Source: Paenibacillaceae bacterium (GTDB lineage Bacteria > Bacillota > Bacilli > Paenibacillales > NBRC-103111). Taken from it: a stretch of 43,467 bases of DNA. Positions 32,954 to 40,632 of the stretch are shown piece after piece. The position numbers were made by a program, and so were the translations under genes. The notes below the pieces were generated by a model. The model worked only from the letters and a program-made list of their open reading frames with translations. It was not told the DNA's origin and ran no database searches. The stretch lies in the NCBI GenBank assembly GCA_029256185.1, contig JAQSYI010000059.1:1-43467 (forward strand). The letters are read 5' to 3'. Position 1 is the stretch's first letter. Each line of letters begins with the position of its first letter.

Positions 32954-35900
32954 GACAATACAAGGACCTGGAAGGTCACGATAACAGTGACACCGGCAGC
33001 AATCGATCCGATGGATATGCCTACTCCAGGATTATCGGAAGGCGACGGCGTACCGTTCACGGTGACACTTCCCGCAACAAAGGAGGTTCCGACGGGAATG
33101 GGGTCAACCAGTACAACGTTGTTTACGGTAGAGATTCCGTTATTGGTCACAGCGATGGTGTAGGTAATGATATCCCCGGAGACTGCGTCTATGGCTGGTG
33201 TGCTCTTGACCACGCTCACGTCGGGCGAGGATACGGGAATCACAACTGTATTGGAGGCGGATGAACCGGTCAATGTCCGCCCGTCCGGCAGCAAGAAGGA
33301 GTAGTTGACGGTGACTTGGTTTACCAACTGCTGTGAGGGCGGAAGCGTAGCTATTGCCACCTGAAGCGTCACCGTTACCGTAATGGTGCCTCCCGGCGGA
33401 ATTATACCAAGCGGAATGCCCAGATCGGGATCAATACCCGGCTGCGGGACGCCGTTGATAATGACGCTGTTCGGAACAAAATCTCCGCCGGCCGGAACAG
33501 GATCCGTCATCGTAGCCGTAGCGGCGATGTTGCCCGTATTGGTGATATTGACAAAATAAACGATGGTGTCGCCTACTGTAGCTACGGTTACATTGGCGCC
33601 CTTAACCGCAGTGATGATCGGCACATATACAGGCAGATTGACTGTATTGGAGAGAGAGGCGCCTGTGAAGGCTCCCGATGTGAAGCTCACAGAAGCGTTA
33701 TTGCTTAGAACTCCCGATGGAGGCAGGGAAGTTACACTAATGCTGAAGGTTACCGTTGTTGTGGCCCCTGGTGTTATGGTTCCAAGCTGTATTCCCGCGG
33801 TAGGATTGGCCGCAGGCACCGGTGTGCCATTGACAGTAACCGATCCTGCAACGAATACGGAGCCGGCCGGAATATTGTCGACAAGCACCACATCGGTTAC
33901 ATTCTGAATGCCGCCGTTGGTAACTGTGACCGTATAAGGGACTACATCGCCTACTGAAGCCGCGGTGAACGTAGTGCTCTTGACACTGGCCACCAGAGGA
34001 GAAGAAACAGGCGTAGTGACCGTGTTGGAGGCGGCAGAGCCGCTCAGAGTCCGTCCATCGGGCAAGGTGAATACAAAGCTGGCTACGGATTGGTTCACAA
34101 GCTGTTGGGTTACAGGCAATGAAGTGACGATAACCGAGAAGGTTACAGTGGAAGGAACTCCCGGAGCAATAATTCCCATGGGAATACCGACCGCCGGATC
34201 AGCGCCTGGCTGGGATGCCCCGTTGAGAATAACGCTGTTGGGCACAAGTGTCGTACCGGCGGGAATCAGATCGGTAAGTGTGACTGCCGCGCTGTAATTG
34301 CCGGAATTGCTGACCACAGAAGTATATACTATCGTATCTCCCACTGTCGCGTTGGTGGAGCTTGACGATTTGAGCACGGACATAATGGGTTGGAAGACTG
34401 GCGTTGTGACAATAGCCGAGAACGCAGTAACAGAGAAGGAGCCTGAGGTGAAGCTGACAAAAGCCTGGTTGCTTATGGTGGCCGGATTCGGCAGGGTCGT
34501 AACCGTGATGCTGAATGTAACAGGGATGGAGCCTCCGGCGGCAATTGAACCCAACGTTACGCCGGTGGCGGGATTGGCGTCAGGCCGCGGCACTCCGCCT
34601 ACAGTCACGCTTCCCGGAACCAAGGCAGTGCCCGTTGGAATCGGATCAGTGAGCACGGCGCTATTGATGGTGGAAATACCGTTATTCGAGACGAGCACCG
34701 AATAAGTAATCGTATCGCCAACTGCAACCGAGGTGGAAGGAGTCGTTTTGACAACCGATACATTCGGTGCTGTTACAGAAACAACCAATGTATTGGATGT
34801 AATCGAACCGCTGAACGGCCTTCCGTCGGGCAGGGTATACTGAAAGGCCACTGCAGCTTGATTGGTTAACTGCTGCGGTGTAGGCAGGAAATCGATCAGA
34901 ACAGAGAAGGTGACATTCACTGTAGACCCCGGCAGGATAATGCCGGCCGGAATCCCTGTGGCGGGCGAGGCGCCGGGAACGGGAACGCCGTTGACTATTA
35001 CGCTGTTAGGGACTAAGGAGGTTCCGGCAGGAATGTTGTCGGTTACAGTTGCGGCTGCTCCGAAATTCCCGCTGTTGGTCACGGCTATCGTATAGCTTAA
35101 CGTATCTCCTACGGTGGCGGTGGATACACCCGCTGTTTTAACGGCAGACAGAACCGGCTGATTGACCGGAGTGGCAATAATGTTGGAGAAGTTGACTCCT
35201 GCAAAAGCGCCCGAATTGAAGTTGACCGATGCTTGATTGCTGATCACCGCAGGACTGGGCAGCGAAACGACGTTTATGCTGAATGTAATGGTAGTTGAAG
35301 CGCTGGGAGCTATTGTCCCGATGAGAATCCCGGCCGGCGGGAAAGCGGTGGGAGCCAGAACTCCGTTGATGAAAACCGTTCCGGGAATAAAGGCGGCACC
35401 AGCCGGAGTAGGATCCGCTACCACTGCGTTGGTAATGCTTACGATGCCGCTGTTTGTAACGACCAAGGTATAAGAAATGGTATCCCCGATTGTTGTATTG
35501 GTTGTCGTTGTGCTTTTGACAATCGATACGTTGGGTGCGGATACGGGAAAAGTGAGCACATTGGATGCTGCATTGCCTGTAAGCGTACGCCCGTCAGGGG
35601 GCACGAACGTATAGGTGGAGGTTGCCAGATTGCTTAATTGCTGCGGGCTGGGCAGAGAGGTGACTACAACCTCAAATGTGACAAGCACCGTTGCTCCCGC
35701 CGCGACTGTACCTACATTGATGCCTGTGGCAGGATCGGAGCCCGGGCTGGTGGCTCCGCCGACAACCACACTGTTCGGGCTGAAGGTGGTACCGGCGGGA
35801 ATGATATCCGTTAATGTCAGTTGAGCAGCCAGATTGCCTGTGTTGGAAACAGCTATCGTGTATATGATCGTATCGCCAAGCGTAGCTACCGATGTATTCG

Positions 35901-38900
35901 CGGTTTTAACCATAGAAATAACTGGTTGTATGACGGGTGTGGATATGGTATTGGATTGGGAGGATGCGGCGAAGACCCCGGAAGTAAAGCTGACGGCGGA
36001 TTGGTTATTAATGATTGGTGGAACCGCCATGGAAATGATCACCTCGAATGTTACGGTAGCAGAAGCGCTGGGAGCTAATGTACCGATTGGAATGCCGACA
36101 GCCGGATTGGCAAGGGGCTGGGAAATCCCGTTCACAATCACGCTCCCGGAGACAAAAGTGGAGCCTTGCTGGATGCTGTCACTCAAAACGGTGTTGTTGA
36201 CAGGAGACAGTCCGTTATTCGTTACTACAGATGTATAGACCAGGTTGTCACCGCTCACGGCATTGCCTGCGTTGCTGCTCTTCACGACGGATACGTTAGG
36301 TGCAGAGACAGCCACTGTTGTAATGTTGGAAGCGGCGGAGCCGAGCACGACTCTTCCTCCCGGCAGCGTGTAATCATAATCGGCTGCAGCCGAGTTGACC
36401 AGAAACTGGGGAGAGGGAATGGAAACAACAACAACGGAGAAGCTGACGATATAGGTTTCTCCGGCAGAGATCGTATCCAGCGGAATGCCTGTAGCAGGGT
36501 TGACTCCCGGATTGGGAAAGCCGTTGATAATAACACTGTTCTCTACGAACGTTGCCTGGACGGGCAGAATATCCGTTACCGTCACATCAGCAGGGAAGTT
36601 GCCGCTGTTGGTGATTTGCAGGGAATAAGAGAAGGTGTCGCCTACCGTCACTGTGGAGGCGCTGGGGGTTTTCACGATAGTGATGACTGGCAGATAAGCG
36701 CTCGTTGTAATGACAGGTGAGGTGGAGCTTCCTGTAAAGGCGCCGGATGTAAAGCTTACACTGGCCTGGTTGTTCAACAACGCCGGAATGGTGGGGGCAA
36801 CGGAAGCCACACGGACACTGAAGGTGACGGTCAGAGATGCGCCTGGACTCATGGAGCCGAGAGATACTCCGGTGGTAGGGTCTGCACTGGGTCTGGACAC
36901 ACCGTTAACGGCTACACTGCCGCTTACAAATACCGTCCCGGAAGGGATGGTATCGGAAAGGACAGCATTATTGACGGTTTGGGCTCCCCCATTGGTCACT
37001 ACTACAGTGTAGGTCAGAATATCATTCAAGGTTGCCGCAGTACTGTTCACGCCTTTGGTCACGGTGACACTGGGTGAAGCAGCCGGTATATCTACGATGT
37101 TGGAAAGGGCAGTTAATCCGGAAAAAGTGCGGCCGCTTGGCAGCTGGAAGGAATAAGTTGCAGTCGCCTGATTCGTGAGCCGTGCCGGTGACGGCAGGGT
37201 GTTTAACAAGAATTGAAAGGTGACCGGAACCGAACTTGCCGGAGCAACGCTGCCGAGCGATATCCCCGTTATGGGAGAGGCTCCCGGTACAGGCAAAGTG
37301 TTCACCGTTACACTGCCGGGTACAAATGAGGTGCCCGCAGGGATGGTATCCGTTAAGGTGATTTGTGCGGCAATATTGCCCGTGTTGTTCACAAACACCG
37401 TATAGGTGAGCGTGTCTCCTACGGTTGCTACGGACTGGTTGACGGACTTGGTTGCAGTGATGACAGGTTGGTAGAGTGGGATGGTTACGGTATTGGTCAG
37501 AGTAATCCCGTTGAAGGCGCCTGAGCTGTAAGCGATGGAAGCCTGGTTCACGAAATTGGCCGATGGCGGAAGGGAGGCCGATGTCACCTGGAAGGTAACT
37601 GTAATCGAGCTTCCCGGGGCCATCGTGCCCAGGTTGATGCCGCTGGCGGGGCTGGCGGAAGGCCTGGGTGAGCCGTTGACCGTAACGCTCCCTCCAACGA
37701 ATATGGCGCCGCTCGGGAGAGGGTCAGTCAAAACTACATTGGTCAAGGAGGCAATGCCGCTGTTCGTCATTACTGTGGTGTAGGTGATGGTTTCACCCAC
37801 TGCAGCATCCGTAACATTGGCGCTCTTCACAGCCGCCAGATTAGGCAGCGAAACGGGAATGGTCACCGTATTGGAGACTGTGGAGCCTGATGAAGTACGT
37901 CCGTCCGGCACCAGGAATGTATATGCCGCTGCCGCCTGGTTGACCAGTTGGGGTGGTGAAGGCAATGTCTGTACAACAACCTGGAAGGTTACTGTATTGA
38001 CAGCGCCTATACCTATGGAGCCTACGGCAACCCCGGTGGCGATATTGGCTCCGGGAACGGCAACACCATTGACGGTCACGCTATTGGGTACAAAAGCGGT
38101 ACCGGCCGGAATGGGGTCGGAAATCGTCGTCGTTGCCGCAATATTGCCTGAGTTGGTCGTCTGGATCGTGTAAGTAACGGTGCTGCCCACTGTGGCATTG
38201 GATGTATTCGCCGATTTGTTCATCGTCAGAATAGGCGAATAAACAGGTGTTGACACGGCATTGGATGGAATAATGGCATTGACAATCGGCCCGCCGGAGA
38301 AAGCCTGGAAGGAAAAAGAGGCGTTAGCTGTATTGACAATCTGCTGGTTGCTCGGCAAGGATGTGACACTGACGCTGTAGCTCACGACAACCGAGGCCCC
38401 CGGAGCGAGGGTTCCAATGGGAACACCGGCGACAATGTCAAAGGTTGGGCGAGGTACGCCTCCTACAACGACGCTGCCTGCAATGAAGGTGGAACCTGCC
38501 GGAGGAGTGTCCGTGACGATCATATTAGTGGCGCTTGCTGTCCCTGTATTATTGACAGTCACGGTGTAAATGATCGTATCTCCTACAAGCGATCCTGTGC
38601 GGTTGGCGCTTTTGGATACCAGAATCAGCGGGTCGTTGATATTGATTTGAATGGCGTTGGCATTAAGCACATAGGCATCGCCGGACGTGGTAAGCCGCAG
38701 CACGGCAGAGGTCTGATTGTTGACCATGCTGGAGGACACATCTACGTTGGTGATATCCCAGCCTTGCCGTCCGCCGGAAATGTTGCTGCCAGGTGCTCCA
38801 TTGGTTTGGTTGCGGGTGCCGAAGGTTCCTGTTGTATCCAACTGTCCGGCATTGTTGTTGATCTGGGAAGCAAAAAAGTTATTAGCGAAGTTGTTAGGAC

Positions 38901-39666
38901 CTGACAGAGCAACCAGGGATGCGGTGGTAGCACCGAACAACGCCTGATCTCCCGTCCGGTTGGCATCTCCTTCCTGAGCGCTGAAGAGCGCCCGGGCACC
39001 TACGGCGCCTGATGTGGGAGTGGCGAAGCCTGTAATGGTGTTCGTGACCGGTGCAGACGAAGCCTGAACCAGGATGGCGCCTGCGCGGAGGGACATGTTG
39101 CGGAAAGGCAGGGAGGTGTTGGAGTAGATTACAGCCAATGTCCATCCGGCATTATTGGCAGTGGCGTCCCCGCTAATAACCAAAGTGCCTACAACCCGTC
39201 CGGTGTTATATGTACCTGCTCCGCCTTGCTGTACCAGTGAGGTAACATTTGCTGAACGTACGTATCCTAAGGCTCCTCCGCCCAAATCAAACTGGTTGTT
39301 GGTAGCCGAATCAGGCGTTACACTGGTAGTGCCGGCAGGAGTGATAAACACAACAGGGTTGTTGATTGCCGACGTTAGATTGGTGCTGCCGTTCAAGTAA
39401 GTTCCGCCCCAGATCAGTTCTGCGTACATCACAGTACTCCCCGCAGGCATGGTCAGGACGGCGGAGGAATTGTTGCTCAGATAGGAATCTGTGGTGCCGA
39501 ACGGATAAGAGCCATATCTGACTGCCGTGTTCGTTGTAATGAACGCACCGATGCTGTCAGATGTTCCCGGTACTCCGGAAACCTCTGAGCGGCTGAGCCC
39601 CATGGTGTTGCCGGTAAACGTAATGGCTCCGGTTGCATTGAACGTAGCGCGAACAATAAGAGGAAT
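32950..39666 (-). CDS. Giant DUF11 (B_ant_repeat, TIGR01451) repeat protein, main part, with AUU start
   Basis: About 2238 residues from an ATT codon at 39664-39666, or 2217 from the first ATG at 39603. The ATT lies 6 nt after GGAGGTGA (39673-39680), whereas nothing resembling a ribosome-binding site precedes the ATG. The added residues PLIVRATFNATGAITFTGNT fit the start of this protein family as I remember it. Residues about 1-330 form a unique domain (AELIWGGTY, RQGWDITNVDVSS). Then 14 complete DUF11 units of about 129 residues and the first half of a fifteenth follow, alternating in two types. No signal peptide. Role inferred: structural surface fibre, perhaps on spores. Confidence 0.85.
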   Translation of the reverse strand: MPLIVRATFNATGAITFTGNTMGLSRSEVSGVPGTSDSIGAFITTNTAVRYGSYPFGTTDSYLSNNSSAVLTMPAGSTVMYAELIWGGTYLNGSTNLTSAINNPVVFITPAGTTSVTPDSATNNQFDLGGGALGYVRSANVTSLVQQGGAGTYNTGRVVGTLVISGDATANNAGWTLAVIYSNTSLPFRNMSLRAGAILVQASSAPVTNTITGFATPTSGAVGARALFSAQEGDANRTGDQALFGATTASLVALSGPNNFANNFFASQINNNAGQLDTTGTFGTRNQTNGAPGSNISGGRQGWDITNVDVSSSMVNNQTSAVLRLTTSGDAYVLNANAIQININDPLILVSKSANRTGSLVGDTIIYTVTVNNTGTASATNMIVTDTPPAGSTFIAGSVVVGGVPRPTFDIVAGVPIGTLAPGASVVVSYSVSVTSLPSNQQIVNTANASFSFQAFSGGPIVNAIIPSNAVSTPVYSPILTMNKSANTSNATVGSTVTYTIQTTNSGNIAATTTISDPIPAGTAFVPNSVTVNGVAVPGANIATGVAVGSIGIGAVNTVTFQVVVQTLPSPPQLVNQAAAAYTFLVPDGRTSSGSTVSNTVTIPVSLPNLAAVKSANVTDAAVGETITYTTVMTNSGIASLTNVVLTDPLPSGAIFVGGSVTVNGSPRPSASPASGINLGTMAPGSSITVTFQVTSASLPPSANFVNQASIAYSSGAFNGITLTNTVTIPLYQPVITATKSVNQSVATVGDTLTYTVFVNNTGNIAAQITLTDTIPAGTSFVPGSVTVNTLPVPGASPITGISLGSVAPASSVPVTFQFLLNTLPSPARLTNQATATYSFQLPSGRTFSGLTALSNIVDIPAASPSVTVTKGVNSTAATLNDILTYTVVVTNGGAQTVNNAVLSDTIPSGTVFVSGSVAVNGVSRPSADPTTGVSLGSMSPGASLTVTFSVRVASVAPTIPALLNNQASVSFTSGAFTGSSTSPVITTSAYLPVITIVKTPSASTVTVGDTFSYSLQITNSGNFPADVTVTDILPVQATFVENSVIINGFPNPGVNPATGIPLDTISAGETYIVSFSVVVVSIPSPQFLVNSAAADYDYTLPGGRVVLGSAASNITTVAVSAPNVSVVKSSNAGNAVSGDNLVYTSVVTNNGLSPVNNTVLSDSIQQGSTFVSGSVIVNGISQPLANPAVGIPIGTLAPSASATVTFEVIISMAVPPIINNQSAVSFTSGVFAASSQSNTISTPVIQPVISMVKTANTSVATLGDTIIYTIAVSNTGNLAAQLTLTDIIPAGTTFSPNSVVVGGATSPGSDPATGINVGTVAAGATVLVTFEVVVTSLPSPQQLSNLATSTYTFVPPDGRTLTGNAASNVLTFPVSAPNVSIVKSTTTTNTTIGDTISYTLVVTNSGIVSITNAVVADPTPAGAAFIPGTVFINGVLAPTAFPPAGILIGTIAPSASTTITFSINVVSLPSPAVISNQASVNFNSGAFAGVNFSNIIATPVNQPVLSAVKTAGVSTATVGDTLSYTIAVTNSGNFGAAATVTDNIPAGTSLVPNSVIVNGVPVPGASPATGIPAGIILPGSTVNVTFSVLIDFLPTPQQLTNQAAVAFQYTLPDGRPFSGSITSNTLVVSVTAPNVSVVKTTPSTSVAVGDTITYSVLVSNNGISTINSAVLTDPIPTGTALVPGSVTVGGVPRPDANPATGVTLGSIAAGGSIPVTFSITVTTLPNPATISNQAFVSFTSGSFSVTAFSAIVTTPVFQPIMSVLKSSSSTNATVGDTIVYTSVVSNSGNYSAAVTLTDLIPAGTTLVPNSVILNGASQPGADPAVGIPMGIIAPGVPSTVTFSVIVTSLPVTQQLVNQSVASFVFTLPDGRTLSGSAASNTVTTPVSSPLVASVKSTTFTAASVGDVVPYTVTVTNGGIQNVTDVVLVDNIPAGSVFVAGSVTVNGTPVPAANPTAGIQLGTITPGATTTVTFSISVTSLPPSGVLSNNASVSFTSGAFTGASLSNTVNLPVYVPIITAVKGANVTVATVGDTIVYFVNITNTGNIAATATMTDPVPAGGDFVPNSVIINGVPQPGIDPDLGIPLGIIPPGGTITVTVTLQVAIATLPPSQQLVNQVTVNYSFLLPDGRTLTGSSASNTVVIPVSSPDVSVVKSTPAIDAVSGDIITYTIAVTNNGISTVNNVVLVDPIPVGTSFVAGSVTVNGTPSPSDNPGVGISIGSIAAGVTVIVTFQVLVLS

Positions 39667-39722
39667 TTTTATTCACCTCCGTTCATTGAAGTAAGAGCTC
39701 GGAATTCCTGTACAGTCTGTTT

Positions 39723-39752
39723 TAATATATGGGCGATTTCCAAATTTTTGTC
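39723..39752 (-). promoter_or_regulatory. SigmaK-like promoter upstream of the DUF11 gene
   Basis: On the minus strand the -10 CATATATTA (39723-39731) fits CATANNNTA exactly. An AC at 39750-39751 is in the place of the short sigmaK -35 element, with 16 nt between the four-base -35 block and the base before CATA. The leader would be about 50 nt. No good sigma-A alternative was found. Short consensus, so chance matches are possible. Confidence 0.4.
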
Positions 39753-39775
39753 TGTCCTAGTTTGGCTGAAGCAAA

Positions 39776-40561
39776 TTAATGGGAATACCGCGAGCGCTTT
39801 TTCCGGTTGCGCAACAGCCGCGGCTTTTTTTTGCCGTACCTGTGTCCGGCCAAGGCGGTCTCGGGTGCAAGAGGGGAAGCAATCTTCCACTCCTCCAGCG
39901 GTTCATGAGCATCTTCCCACGAAGGCGAATGGTCCAACCGCAGTTCCCCGGCGCAGGCAGGCTCAAGGAAGGTCTGTCTGCTTAACTGTTCCAGCTCGCT
40001 CTCTGCAATGCTTTCTTTGACAGCCACGAAATGATACATGATCTCGTCGACTACATTGGCTTGAAGCTGCAGGAGCATCTCCAGTTCCTCCGGCTCGTAT
40101 AGGGGGGAACGGAAGGTTTCGGCGTAGAACAGTTCCATGCGGAGCAGCCGGAAGTCGAAGGGGATAATCTGGCCCGATTCCGTTCCTGCATAATGAGAGA
40201 GGGGGGAGTTGATTGTTGTGTGGGAAGGCTGGAAGAAATGCTGCGTCAGGTAGCGTGGGGTATGCTCGTCGAATTTATGTTTCAGCAGAGGATTGGAGAT
40301 GTGGCGGAAAGAGTGGGCATATGGTGCCAAAATGCATAAAACTGCCTTGTGGATGCAGACGCGGTGTATTTCATTCATAAGGGCGGACAAATCATGGATG
40401 TAGGGCAGACAGCGGCTGGCCATCACCCATTCTACGGAATTGTCAGGCAAGGGAATGCCTGTATTGAGATCATGCACAAGATCCACCCCTTCCAGAGGGC
40501 GGCTGTCAATTCCAAAAAAGCCTGGGTGTTTGCGATCACCACAGCCTAGTTCCAGCTTCAT
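39776..40561 (-). CDS. SAM-dependent methyltransferase (Methyltransf_11-like)
   Basis: 261 residues from ATG at 40561 (MKLELGCGDRKHPGF). Motif I is LELGCG directly at the N-terminus, followed by GFFGIDS, LVHDLNTGIPLPDNSVEWV and MNEIHRVC, the usual class I fold of the methyltransferase 11 group. The middle region (about 110-200) has no known motif, and the last 20 residues are strongly basic (KKKPRLLRNRKKRSRYSH). The SD GGGAG is 8 nt before 40561; the ATG at 40567 is too close. Substrate unknown. It lies 110 nt upstream of the DUF11 gene on the same strand and might modify it (speculative). Confidence 0.82.
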   Translation of the reverse strand: MKLELGCGDRKHPGFFGIDSRPLEGVDLVHDLNTGIPLPDNSVEWVMASRCLPYIHDLSALMNEIHRVCIHKAVLCILAPYAHSFRHISNPLLKHKFDEHTPRYLTQHFFQPSHTTINSPLSHYAGTESGQIIPFDFRLLRMELFYAETFRSPLYEPEELEMLLQLQANVVDEIMYHFVAVKESIAESELEQLSRQTFLEPACAGELRLDHSPSWEDAHEPLEEWKIASPLAPETALAGHRYGKKKPRLLRNRKKRSRYSH

Positions 40562-40569
40562 TCTCATCA

Positions 40570-40612
40570 CTCCCGGGATAAGGCGTATACCTATATTAAA
40601 GTATCCCGGGAG
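40570..40612 (-). promoter_or_regulatory. Perfect 11-bp inverted repeat over the methyltransferase ribosome-binding site
   Basis: CTCCCGGGATA (40570-40580 on the minus strand as TATCCCGGGAG) and its partner at 40602-40612 are fully complementary around a 21-nt AT-rich centre. The 3' arm ends in the GGGAG that serves the start at 40561, so an RNA hairpin would hide it. The same element could be a DNA operator: GATACTTTA in it is one base off the sigmaK -10. It lies 20 nt after the ATPase stop and has no T run. Confidence 0.6.
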
Positions 40613-40632
40613 GAAGAGAATGGTGACAGGAG

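Noticed and set aside
32940..32960. Programmed -1 frameshift joining the two DUF11 frames
   Set aside because: No slippery heptamer of the X-XXY-YYZ kind and no downstream stem was apparent at the overlap; only the ATGA overlap is seen.
33563..39400. Many plus-strand frames of 70-140 codons opposite the DUF11 gene
   Set aside because: They repeat at the DUF11 period and are mirror products of the repeat units.
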